A stretch of DNA of 46,999 nucleotides from an uncultured Clostridia bacterium. Its GTDB lineage: Bacteria > Bacillota > Clostridia > Christensenellales > UBA1242. Shown piece by piece: positions 33,740 through 41,136 of this stretch. The stretch lies in contig CALVJJ010000008.1 in the NCBI GenBank assembly GCA_944332185.1, positions 1 to 46,999 of the forward strand. Direction: 5' to 3'. The position numbers and the translations under genes were made by a program. Positions within the stretch are counted from its first letter, which is position 1. Every line of letters begins with the position of its first letter. Below the pieces are notes generated by a model. That model was given only the letters and a program-made list of their open reading frames with translations. It was not told where the DNA came from and made no database searches.

Positions 33740-35950
33740 ATGGAAAATTTTATGCTGGGAGCTTCTGATGTTCATGTATTCCAATTAGTTGCCGAATTTT
33801 TAGGTAGATTGATGAATATCATTACCATGGAGTATTTGCTATATGGAGCAGTGGGATTATTAGTTTTGTTATGGCTCATATCCATAATTAGAACAAGACA
33901 TTCTTATGAGCTTCGTATGGTAAAATCCTTAACAAAGATCAATAAATATCTTCAAAAAAATCCATATATTAAAGAAGACAACTTGATCGAATTCAATAAT
34001 AAAATGAAATCTGTACCACAGACATTACGTTATTGTTGGCAAGAGTATATGTTAAACCGTGACAAATTACCAAGTGAGTATATGAATGTCAGTAATTGTA
34101 TAGATCAACCAAGTAAGACAAGTAGTTATACTGGAACAGTAAGAAGTTGTAAATTATTTACCATTATTCTTGCTGTGGTAAGTTTCTTATTAGGAATAGC
34201 ATCAGTAGGGATCGAATCCCCAATTCCTAATTCCAATATTTTTTCCGGCAGTATTTCTTCTGTCATTGTCAATATCTTTGTGAGTGCAATTATTCCGGTA
34301 TTGATTTTGACTTTTGGGTATTTGTTCGTAGTCTTTTTGAATGCAAGACAATCAGCATTGGTTGCTGATTTATACTATACATTCCATGAATTCCAACGCA
34401 GTATTGACAAAGCAAGTGCAAGTTTACCGGATTTTATTGATTATGAACTTTTGTTTACCAAAAAGGAAATCAAAAATGGAATTCCAGTCTTACAAGAATA
34501 TTTGGAAAAAGTTGCTTTACAAGAACAAAAGCAAAAAGAAGAAGAATCTTTGGCTCCTGTGCAATATGAAGATTATGAATTTGAAAAATTGGGCGTAGAT
34601 AATTCTTTGCTTTTAGATAGAGCTATGAAGGAAAGTGAAAAATATCTTACCATTCGTAATAATTTGAATGATCGTATTAAAGATGTTGAGAAAAAACAAT
34701 ACACACTAAAGAAAGCATACGATGAACAAACAAAAGATTATGAAAGAAGGATTCAAGCAAGTAATGAAAGCATTGCACAACTTAATGAACAAATGCAAAA
34801 TACAACGAGCAAAATTGAATCCAACTATATAAGAAAACGTATCAATGATGAACAACAAAGATTGCAACAAGTGTTATCTGATCAAGACAATGCCAATCAA
34901 AGATTCCAAAAAGACCAAGGCATGATGCAAGATGAGATTGACAAATACAAAGAAGACATTGAAAAGAGAAAGACACTTGCACAAGATGCAATGATTGCTG
35001 AATGTAAAACCTATGTCAATAAAGTATATGAAAAAGTAAGTCGTGTAGCATTAGAAAAAATAGAACCATATACACAACAATTAGAAAAGCAACAAGTAGA
35101 ACTCCAACAACACATTACGGATTTGGACAACCAAGCACTTGAAAAAATGGAAGTAATGAAAGCTATGGAAGAAAAGTTGGCTGATCTAGAACATGAGTTC
35201 AATGTAAAAACAGCAGAAATTGAAGCTATAAAATCTGTTAAAGAATATTTTACTTCAGATGAATTTTTCAAACGTGTTGCTTTGCAAAAGAAAGAATTGA
35301 AAAATTATGTCAAATCAGGAAAAGGGGAAAGGCCACTTCTTGCTGAAAAAGAATATGATGGCGCTTTAGCTACTGAAGACCTTGATCAAGTATATGCAAA
35401 TAATACGGAAGTAGAGAATACTTCTTTAGATCAAGCAGAAAGTACAGTATCTACTGACTATGAAAAAGTCATTGCAGATCTAAAGACTCAAAACGAAACT
35501 TTGCAAAAAGAAAAGGAAGAACTAGAAGCTGAAAAACAAAAAGTTAGTGACCAAAACGCACAATTACTAGAAGAAAAAACACAACTAGTAGATGAAAAAG
35601 AAAAAGTAGAAAAACAAAACCAAGAAGTGCTTGCACAAAATGAAAAATTGGAAAATGCAAATGCGACATTAACCAAAGAACAAGAAAAATTAAAAAAGAC
35701 CATTGATGAAACGTTGACAACGATTTCGCAACAAGAAAAAGAAAAGGTGCAAGACAAACGTGTACAAGATCTTAAAAATATTAAGTTAAGTCATATCCCA
35801 TACACAGGGAAATACACAGTAACTACTTCTTCTAGAAAAACTAAAAAATCCAATACACTAAAAACCAGTCTTAACAAATTATTACAAACTGTAGAAAGAC
35901 TCAATGATACAAAAACAGTAACAAAGAATGCAAAGGTAAATAAAAAATAA
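33740..35950 (+). CDS. Three-helix membrane protein with long coiled-coil tail, ExbB/TolQ-like topology
   Basis: A 736-residue protein, not recognised by a diagnostic motif. Predicted membrane helices lie at about 32-51, 138-158 and 175-200, with about 87 residues between the first two and a short loop between the last two. This is the topology of ExbB/TolQ/MotA proton-channel proteins, and TM3 followed by FLNARQSALVADLYYTF recalls the ExbB segment after TM3. From about 295 to 660 it is an almost continuous coiled coil (KEKEELEAEKQKV, NEKLENANATLTKEQEKL), and the end is basic. A channel unit plus a long cytoplasmic rod is the design of ZorA of Zorya defence, of similar length, but no ZorB/ExbD-like partner is nearby. 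Its stop overlaps the tdk start (TAATG), so the two are coupled. Alternative: a structural membrane/coiled-coil protein with no channel role. Confidence 0.75.
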   Translation: MENFMLGASDVHVFQLVAEFLGRLMNIITMEYLLYGAVGLLVLLWLISIIRTRHSYELRMVKSLTKINKYLQKNPYIKEDNLIEFNNKMKSVPQTLRYCWQEYMLNRDKLPSEYMNVSNCIDQPSKTSSYTGTVRSCKLFTIILAVVSFLLGIASVGIESPIPNSNIFSGSISSVIVNIFVSAIIPVLILTFGYLFVVFLNARQSALVADLYYTFHEFQRSIDKASASLPDFIDYELLFTKKEIKNGIPVLQEYLEKVALQEQKQKEEESLAPVQYEDYEFEKLGVDNSLLLDRAMKESEKYLTIRNNLNDRIKDVEKKQYTLKKAYDEQTKDYERRIQASNESIAQLNEQMQNTTSKIESNYIRKRINDEQQRLQQVLSDQDNANQRFQKDQGMMQDEIDKYKEDIEKRKTLAQDAMIAECKTYVNKVYEKVSRVALEKIEPYTQQLEKQQVELQQHITDLDNQALEKMEVMKAMEEKLADLEHEFNVKTAEIEAIKSVKEYFTSDEFFKRVALQKKELKNYVKSGKGERPLLAEKEYDGALATEDLDQVYANNTEVENTSLDQAESTVSTDYEKVIADLKTQNETLQKEKEELEAEKQKVSDQNAQLLEEKTQLVDEKEKVEKQNQEVLAQNEKLENANATLTKEQEKLKKTIDETLTTISQQEKEKVQDKRVQDLKNIKLSHIPYTGKYTVTTSSRKTKKSNTLKTSLNKLLQTVERLNDTKTVTKNAKVNKK

Positions 35951-36543
35951 TGCCAAAATTATATTTTAAATATGGTGCAATGGGTAGTTCTAAGACAGCT
36001 CAAGCACTTATGTGTCGATTCAATTATCTACAAAAAGGGTATAGAGTATGTTTGGTAAAACCTTCGATTGATACAAGGTTTGCAGATGGAGCAACACAAG
36101 TCATTAGTCGAATTGGAATCAGTGCTCCTTGCGTGACATTTTCTGCTACCCAAGATCTATATGCATGGTATTTAAAACAACAGAAACATAACCCATTTGA
36201 TGTGTTGATTGTAGATGAATGTCAATTTTGTACCAAGGGTCAGATCAATGATTTGAAGCAAATTAGTAAAGATATTCCTGTACTTTGCTATGGATTGTTG
36301 ACTAATTTTAAGACAGAATTATTCGAAGGTAGTAAAAGATTGGTAGAAATAGCCGATAGCCTTATGGAAATCAAATCTGTCTGTCGATGTGGAGCAAAAG
36401 CAACGGTCAATGCTCGATTGGTCAATGGCCATGTGGTAAATCAAGGCAATGAAATTGAAATCGGTGCTGAAGAAAAGTACGAAGGTATGTGCTATTGGTG
36501 TTATCAAAACAAATTGAAACAAGAAAAAGACTCTCATCAGTAA
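35950..36543 (+). CDS. tdk: Thymidine kinase
   Basis: Phosphorylates thymidine in the salvage route to dTMP. The 197-residue type II enzyme has the P-loop GAMGSSKT (9-16), the DECQF motif with the catalytic Glu at 90, the lasso region with MEIKSVCRCGAKAT, and the second zinc pair CYWC near the C-terminus. The Gly usually found just before the P-loop Lys is Ser here. The start codon shares bases with the upstream stop (TAATG); the nearest purine-rich site is AAAGG about 13 bases upstream, so translation is probably coupled. A terminator follows. Confidence 0.95.
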   Translation: MPKLYFKYGAMGSSKTAQALMCRFNYLQKGYRVCLVKPSIDTRFADGATQVISRIGISAPCVTFSATQDLYAWYLKQQKHNPFDVLIVDECQFCTKGQINDLKQISKDIPVLCYGLLTNFKTELFEGSKRLVEIADSLMEIKSVCRCGAKATVNARLVNGHVVNQGNEIEIGAEEKYEGMCYWCYQNKLKQEKDSHQ

Positions 36544-36554
36544 GAGTCTTTTTT
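36524..36554. terminator. Bidirectional intrinsic terminator between tdk and the PRC-barrel gene
   Basis: AAGACTCT / AGAGTCTT stem with A-run before and T-run after. The 5' arm is in the last codons of tdk. It can also stop the converging reverse-strand gene. Confidence 0.88.
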
Positions 36555-36617
36555 AATACATATTGTTATGTGTACTAAAATAATGTGAAAAAAATACACG
36601 AAGTGAAAGACAAAATA

Positions 36618-37376
36618 CTATGGTAAAGATGGTGTGCTAAACTCCATCAGTTCTTTTAATTTGCCAAACATTCTGGCTTTGTCAATTACAATAGAACTAA
36701 TACGACTATTTTCTTTTATTAAGACATCACCGTTGCTAGCAAGAATATTTTTCTTTACAATTCTATTGATTAAAAAATTGTAATTTGCAATGGTCTTATT
36801 TGGTAAAATAGTTGTATGATTACTAATAGTTTGTGTTGCTGGTTGTGTTACTTCTTGAATGGTGACTTTTTGTTCGGGTACATATTCAAAATCAATATGT
36901 TTTCTTGGACGGAATTGTGATCTATGTAAAGTGGTCTCTTTTTCTTTGTAGAGTATGGTTTGGTGGGTAAAACATACAATATTGTCTAGTGGTAGTATTT
37001 CGTTTTTGTCATTGATAAAATTAACAATTTTGTATCCTTTTGATAAAAGAACATCTTTAATATACCCATAGTTATTGCCATAAACATCTATAATTGTGTC
37101 AAAAATAGGATTATAATAGCCACTAATTTCAAGATCCAAATTTTCATAAGGTTGCATACAAGAAGTGTTTTTGATCGTGACGACATCATGACCTAATTGA
37201 TAAATATGTTTCATAGGAATCACAAAACGATGAAAATTTTCTTCTTCATTCACGACAATCATGTATGTTGCTTTTTTTGTTTTGTTACTAAATAATATAT
37301 TGTTAATGACACCTACCTGTTTCATGTCATACAGACTGAATATTTTTTTACCAATTTCATTGCTAATATAGTACAT
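36618..37376 (-). CDS. PRC-barrel domain protein
   Basis: A 252-residue protein. Residues 1-80 (MYYISNEIGKKIFSLYDMKQVGVINNI, then KATYMIVVN) match a PRC-barrel domain, a small beta-barrel found in photosynthetic reaction centre H subunits, RimM and YlmC-type proteins. A second barrel-like unit follows (IFDTIIDVYGNNYGYIKDVLL, DKNEILPLDNIVCF; about 95-150). A polar Thr/Gln-rich linker (about 175-200) leads to a helical C-terminus. The start at 37376 is chosen from GGAGG 6 bases upstream; an in-frame start at 37421 has no SD. The binding partner is unknown. A TATACT at 37404-37399 (reverse) has no good -35. It is divergent from the SPFH gene. Confidence 0.75.
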   Translation of the reverse strand: MYYISNEIGKKIFSLYDMKQVGVINNILFSNKTKKATYMIVVNEEENFHRFVIPMKHIYQLGHDVVTIKNTSCMQPYENLDLEISGYYNPIFDTIIDVYGNNYGYIKDVLLSKGYKIVNFINDKNEILPLDNIVCFTHQTILYKEKETTLHRSQFRPRKHIDFEYVPEQKVTIQEVTQPATQTISNHTTILPNKTIANYNFLINRIVKKNILASNGDVLIKENSRISSIVIDKARMFGKLKELMEFSTPSLP

Positions 37377-37488
37377 ACTTGCCTCCAACGTTAGTAAAAG
37401 TATATTCAATCTCAAAATCAATTAGAACGACGCTAGAAAGGTTTTGTCAGTCTTTTATGGGAATTTTATGTTTTACGATGTAAAAAAT

Positions 37489-37517
37489 TTGATATTTTTG
37501 GGGATTATTGATATAAT
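37489..37517 (+). promoter_or_regulatory. SigA-type promoter for the SPFH/zinc-ribbon gene
   Basis: TTGATA (37489-37494), 17-base spacer, TATAAT (37512-37517). Confidence 0.8.
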
Positions 37518-37534
37518 AGGTGCGAGGTAATGCT

Positions 37535-39004
37535 ATGGGTATATTTTCAAAAATTTGGGAATTCTTTGTAAGTCCTGTAGTTTTGAAGAAAGAAAAACCG
37601 GAAGAATTACTTGTTCCAGTTCGTTTCAAATCTTCCAGAGTAAAACTCAATAAAACCATTATTGTGCCAGAAAATTGGTGGCTTGTTTTTGCTGTCAAAG
37701 ATAAACCTTGTGATATTTTACAATCCGGTCACTATAAAGCCAATGAAAATGATTTGCCTATTACGACAAGAACGAGTGGGGCTATGAAAAGAACAAAAAA
37801 AGGAAATGTTTTTCCTTGGATCAAATGTTCTGCTTATTATATTCGTCAAAATGCTGTAGTTGGACATCGTTTTCGAGCTGGTATGCCTTTTATTGTCAAG
37901 ACAGAGACATTTGGAAGAATTAAAGGTAAAATAGAAGGGGTGTGTAATGTTCGTGTTACCAATCCAGAATTGTTTTTAAAATGTTTATTCGTAGAATATT
38001 TTCGTATGAATCGAAAAAGTGGTCTTAATTTTGTGCGAGATCTAGTAGTAGATGAAATCAATGCTCTTTTAGAACACGAAGAAGATCATTTTGAAAAAAT
38101 GTTGTTAGATGCAGAGTATAGAAAAGAAATTGTCAATCATATTATAACTGCAAGATTACAAAAAATAGGTGTTTTAGTCGAGGATATTACCATTGAAAGT
38201 ATGATACTATCGAAAAAAACACAAAAAATAGTGAGTGCTTATCTTGCAGAGAACCAGATGCGTTCTGCACAAGTAGAAAAAGTCGTAGCAGCAGATGGAA
38301 CTATTGTAAATACTTTAAATGAACAAGCAGTAGACGACTTGATTGAAGAAGCAAAAGAAAGTAAGACAGCGTCTGCAACAGAAGTGAATCCAACAACTTC
38401 TTTAGAGGGAAGTAGTAGACCTCAACTATATGATCAAACACAACAAAATGATTGGTGGGTGCAAGCACAGCCTATAGAAACAAAAGACAACGGTGTACCA
38501 GAAAATATTGTAAGAAGAAGTAGTATAAGTGAGGAACAGTTGTCTAATCCTGCTACTTTTGATGCTTTACCAAATCGAGATAGAAAGATTGTGGATTTTA
38601 CGGTGTCTAATACAGAGGAAAATGGAAATCCAAGATCACAAGATAATGACATGGATACCTTACTTACTCAAAATCGAAGAGGGGACAGATTACAGAATTT
38701 TTCAGTGGATACAACACCCTCTTTAGAACAATCTCAATGGCAATCTTTAGATAGAGGAAGAAGACAATCGTTTGATTTTACACAAGGGAATGAGAGGGAT
38801 AGTCTAGATAGGTTAAGAAGAGATAGAAGTCAAAATTTTGATTTTACCCTTTCTGGAAGAGCAAACCAGAATGATACAACACAAAGTAAGACAAAAGATA
38901 TTTTTGCTGGAACTACAGATAAAAAACAATGTAAATATTGTGATAAACTCATTGGAATTGAATATCAATATTGCCCATTTTGTGGCTTTAAACAAGATAA
39001 ATAA
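37535..39004 (+). CDS. SPFH/band-7-like protein with C-terminal zinc ribbon
   Basis: A 489-residue protein. The N-terminal half (about 30-250) reads as an SPFH/virion-core-protein-like domain: IIVPENWWLVFAVKDKPCDIL, GHYKANENDLP, GMPFIVKTETFGRIKGKIEG and RVTNPELFLKCLF, then a helix-rich stretch with ILSKKTQKIVSAYLAENQ. Residues about 270-450 are polar, disordered-looking and hold four degenerate F-D-F-T repeats. The end is a zinc ribbon, CKYCDKLIGIEYQYCPFCG. B. subtilis YdjI-like proteins have this plan. There is no membrane segment, so it probably associates with a membrane or partner through the SPFH part. GAGG at 37524-37527 places the start at ATG 37535, not at the upstream GTG. DUF1858 follows 12 bases later. 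Confidence 0.8.
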   Translation: MGIFSKIWEFFVSPVVLKKEKPEELLVPVRFKSSRVKLNKTIIVPENWWLVFAVKDKPCDILQSGHYKANENDLPITTRTSGAMKRTKKGNVFPWIKCSAYYIRQNAVVGHRFRAGMPFIVKTETFGRIKGKIEGVCNVRVTNPELFLKCLFVEYFRMNRKSGLNFVRDLVVDEINALLEHEEDHFEKMLLDAEYRKEIVNHIITARLQKIGVLVEDITIESMILSKKTQKIVSAYLAENQMRSAQVEKVVAADGTIVNTLNEQAVDDLIEEAKESKTASATEVNPTTSLEGSSRPQLYDQTQQNDWWVQAQPIETKDNGVPENIVRRSSISEEQLSNPATFDALPNRDRKIVDFTVSNTEENGNPRSQDNDMDTLLTQNRRGDRLQNFSVDTTPSLEQSQWQSLDRGRRQSFDFTQGNERDSLDRLRRDRSQNFDFTLSGRANQNDTTQSKTKDIFAGTTDKKQCKYCDKLIGIEYQYCPFCGFKQDK

Positions 39005-39016
39005 AAGGAGAAAGAT

Positions 39017-39256
39017 ATGAAAAAAGTAAAATTAACTAAAGATTATACGAAAAAAGGAAAATCATTCAAAAAATCTATGACAATCGGGGAAGCATTGCAA
39101 CTAGATAGCAGAGCAGCTACCGTTTTTATGGGTTTTGGTATGCATTGTTTTAGTTGTCCTGTAAGCCAAATGGAAACATTGGAAGAAGCAGCTATGGTGC
39201 ATGGTGTTGATGTGGATTTTGTACTAGAAAAATTAAATGAATTATTAGAAAAATAA
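39017..39256 (+). CDS. DUF1858 domain protein
   Basis: A 79-residue protein. From residue 21 on it matches DUF1858, the small domain also found with ScdA/hybrid-cluster-protein-associated disulfide proteins: MTIGEALQLDSRAATVFMGF, then GMHCFSCP with the CxxC, and TLEEAAMVHGVDVDFVLEKLNELL. The first 20 residues are basic and extra. A thiol-redox or metal role is suspected for the family; nothing is proven. SD AAAAGGAG lies 7 bases before ATG. It is second gene after the SPFH gene and probably co-transcribed. A terminator overlaps its stop. Confidence 0.88.
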   Translation: MKKVKLTKDYTKKGKSFKKSMTIGEALQLDSRAATVFMGFGMHCFSCPVSQMETLEEAAMVHGVDVDFVLEKLNELLEK

Positions 39257-39284
39257 AGAATGAATGCCTCATTCTTTATTTTTT
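39251..39284 (+). terminator. Intrinsic terminator after the DUF1858 gene
   Basis: Perfect 13-bp stem AAATAAAGAATGA / TCATTCTTTATTT with ATGCC loop and T-run. Confidence 0.92.
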
Positions 39285-39478
39285 ATGATTCAATATTTTT
39301 TATGATGAAATATGAACAAAAGGACAGATATATTGTTTTACGATAGAATAGATCTATGATCAAACAAACAATTTTCCAAAATATAGTACAGCAAATATAG
39401 TAACACAAATAAACCAGTGTATACAATTTTGTGTGCAATGTGTAATTAGTCCCATTTATAAACCTATTTATTTATATA

Positions 39479-39510
39479 ATATATATACATATACGCGTAT
39501 GCGTGTGCGC
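39479..39510. repeat. 32-base perfect alternating purine-pyrimidine tract
   Basis: Every step from 39479 to 39510 alternates purine and pyrimidine, with a GC-rich core (ACGCGTATGCGTGTGCGC) in an AT-rich surround. Such tracts favour Z-DNA under negative supercoiling. Confidence 0.8.
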
Positions 39511-39843
39511 TCGTACCTATATAAATGTACATTTTTTTGCTTGCATGATTGTTTATAATTTGTTAAGGTAGCCAAACATGGATAATGTTGGACTTTGATT
39601 GGTGTGATACAAAATACTAAACAATATAAACATAAAAATTATAATTTTGTTGTGGATCACAAAAGACATGACAAGGGTACGATGATCTAAAAGGGGAGAG
39701 TAGGTGTATTTTTGAAGCAAAAGAAAAGTTATAGAAAAAAATTTTATTTTAAAAAAAACACGATATAGATCTTATAAAAATAGGTATCAATTTGCTATAC
39801 ATATATGAGGGTATAAGAAAAAATAGGGTGTAAAAATGACTTT

Positions 39844-39860
39844 ACCATCACGCTGATGGT
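39844..39860. promoter_or_regulatory. Perfect 7-bp inverted repeat 35 bases upstream of the S10 -35 box
   Basis: ACCATCA-CGC-TGATGGT. No T-run follows on either strand, so it is not a typical terminator. It could be a protein-binding site or a small stem-loop. Confidence 0.4.
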
Positions 39861-39895
39861 GGGCTAAAAAAAGAAGAAAAATTATGAAAAATGTG

Positions 39896-39924
39896 TTGAC
39901 ATTTGACTAAAAATATTGTAAACT
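39896..39924 (+). promoter_or_regulatory. SigA-type promoter of the S10 operon
   Basis: TTGACA (39896-39901), 17-base spacer, TAAACT (39919-39924). Start expected near 39931, giving a leader of about 219 bases. Confidence 0.8.
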
Positions 39925-39930
39925 AACAGT

Positions 39931-40149
39931 GCTGTAATATGGGGTGAAGTGCGAAGTTACTCTAAATGTGCCGAAATTTAGGGATAATTTGCATGGACAA
40001 GAGTGACCGACTTTGATTGGTTACGACCAAGATATTTGCATATTTTTTTTGAGTTACAGTGTGAAACACACGGTTACGTGTTTTATATATTAGTAATATG
40101 CATGATAATTTCTTGGGTAAATTAGTTTTTAAGTAAAAAGGAGAAATTA
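39931..40149 (+). promoter_or_regulatory. Structured leader of the S10 operon
   Basis: Several stems are visible by eye: GTTACTCT (39956-39963) with AGAGTGAC (40000-40007, one T-G); CTAAAT (39962-39967) with ATTTAG (39976-39981), sharing two bases with the first; TTGGT-TACG-ACCAA (40017-40030) with a UNCG-type loop; a T8 run (40043-40050); and GTGTG-AAA-CACAC (40059-40071), which competes with AAACAC (40064-40069) / GTGTTT (40078-40083). Overlapping alternatives suggest a switch. I do not recognise a known riboswitch or T-box. Confidence 0.5.
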
Positions 40150-40458
40150 ATGGCAACACAAAAAATTAGAGTTAAGTTAATGGGTTATGACCATGTGCTA
40201 ATCGATCAAGCATGTAAAAGAATTGTAGACACTGCTTTGAAGTTTGGCGCAAAAATTAGTGGACCAATTCCACTTCCTACCGATAAAGAGGTAGTAACAA
40301 TTTTAAGAGCTGTTCACAAAGATAAAGACAGTCGTGAACAATTCGAAAAAAGAACACATAAAAGATTGATTGATATTTACAGTCCTTCTGCAAAAGCAGT
40401 TGATGCCTTGATGAAGATGGAACTTCCTGCTGGCGTGGACATTAATATTAAACTATAA
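40150..40458 (+). CDS. rpsJ: 30S ribosomal protein S10
   Basis: A 102-residue protein with the S10 signature: [43 protein letters not shown], and the [12 protein letters not shown] loop. It lies in the 30S head and, by family knowledge, also partners NusB in antitermination. First gene of the S10-spc run, SD AAAAAGGAG. A long leader precedes it. Confidence 0.98.
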   Translation: MATQKIRVKLMGYDHVLIDQACKRIVDTALKFGAKISGPIPLPTDKEVVTILRAVHKDKDSREQFEKRTHKRLIDIYSPSAKAVDALMKMELPAGVDINIKL

Positions 40459-40487
40459 AGAAATGGACAGGTTAAAGGAGAAAAACA

Positions 40488-41120
40488 ATGAAAAAGGCAA
40501 TATTAGGTAAAAAACTTGGTATGACTCAAATTTTCACCAACGAAGGTATTGTTGTTCCTGTAACTGTTGTGGAAGCTGGTCCTTGTTATGTTACACAAGT
40601 GAAAACCCTTCAAAAAGATGGTTACGAAGCAGTACAAGTTGCTTTCGATGAAAAGAGAGAAAATTTGGTTAACAAACCAGAATTAGGACAATTCAAAAAA
40701 GCAGGTATTACACCAAAAAGATATGTCAAAGAATTCCGTTTTGACAATGCAAACGAATATAATCTTGGAGACAAAATTGAATGTACAGTTTTTGCTGAAG
40801 GCGATGTTGTAGATGTAACCGGAACAACAAAAGGTCATGGTACAAGCGGTACAATCAAACGTTGGAACTTCCGTCGTCATAGAATGAGTCACGGTAATGG
40901 TCCAAACCACAGACACCCAGGATCTATTGGTGCTGGTACTTTCCCTGCTAAAGTTTTCAAAGGCAAGAAAATGTATGGCAGATATGGTAATGAACAAGTT
41001 ACTATTTTGAATTTAAAAATTGTTAAAGTTGATGCTGACAGAAATGTTCTTTTAATTAAAGGTGCAATTCCTGGTAACAACGGTTCACTCGTTTCTGTAA
41101 GAGAAGCAGTAAAGAAATAA
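40488..41120 (+). CDS. rplC: 50S ribosomal protein L3
   Basis: A 210-residue protein starting KKAILGKKLGMTQIF, with the W-loop region GTSGTIKRWNFRRHRMSHGNG and HRHPGSIGAGTFPAKVFKGKKM that reaches toward the peptidyl transferase centre. It is an early assembly protein. SD AAAGGAG. Length matches the family. Confidence 0.98.
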   Translation: MKKAILGKKLGMTQIFTNEGIVVPVTVVEAGPCYVTQVKTLQKDGYEAVQVAFDEKRENLVNKPELGQFKKAGITPKRYVKEFRFDNANEYNLGDKIECTVFAEGDVVDVTGTTKGHGTSGTIKRWNFRRHRMSHGNGPNHRHPGSIGAGTFPAKVFKGKKMYGRYGNEQVTILNLKIVKVDADRNVLLIKGAIPGNNGSLVSVREAVKK

Positions 41121-41136
41121 GTAAAGGAGTACATAT

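Larger units (their letters stand above)
39285..39895. other. 611-base non-coding stretch upstream of the S10 promoter
   Basis: No frame with a ribosome binding site and reasonable length is present on either strand. It holds an alternating purine-pyrimidine tract (39479-39510), a bulged hairpin CCAAACAT / ATGTTGG near 39572-39590, one copy of a 13-base direct repeat (39591-39603) and a perfect 7-bp hairpin (39844-39860). It is far longer than other gaps in this compact window. Confidence 0.6.
39591..40021 (+). repeat. 13-base direct repeat, one copy upstream and one in the S10 leader
   Basis: GACTTTGATTGGT occurs at 39591-39603 and again at 40009-40021. The second copy supplies the 5' arm of the TTGGT-TACG-ACCAA hairpin. 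Confidence 0.75.

Noticed and set aside
33740-36543. A Zorya-type defence system
   Set aside because: Only the ZorA-like topology is present. There is no ZorB (OmpA-like), ZorC, ZorD or ZorE gene nearby; the next gene is a clear thymidine kinase.
40031-40050. An intrinsic terminator before rpsJ at the T8 run
   Set aside because: The nearest stem (40017-40030) is only 5 bp and lies 12 bases upstream of the T-run, too far for a standard terminator.
39962-40159. A 65-residue reverse-strand ORF across the S10 leader
   Set aside because: It starts inside rpsJ, has no SD, and is opposite a leader whose forward structure explains the sequence better.
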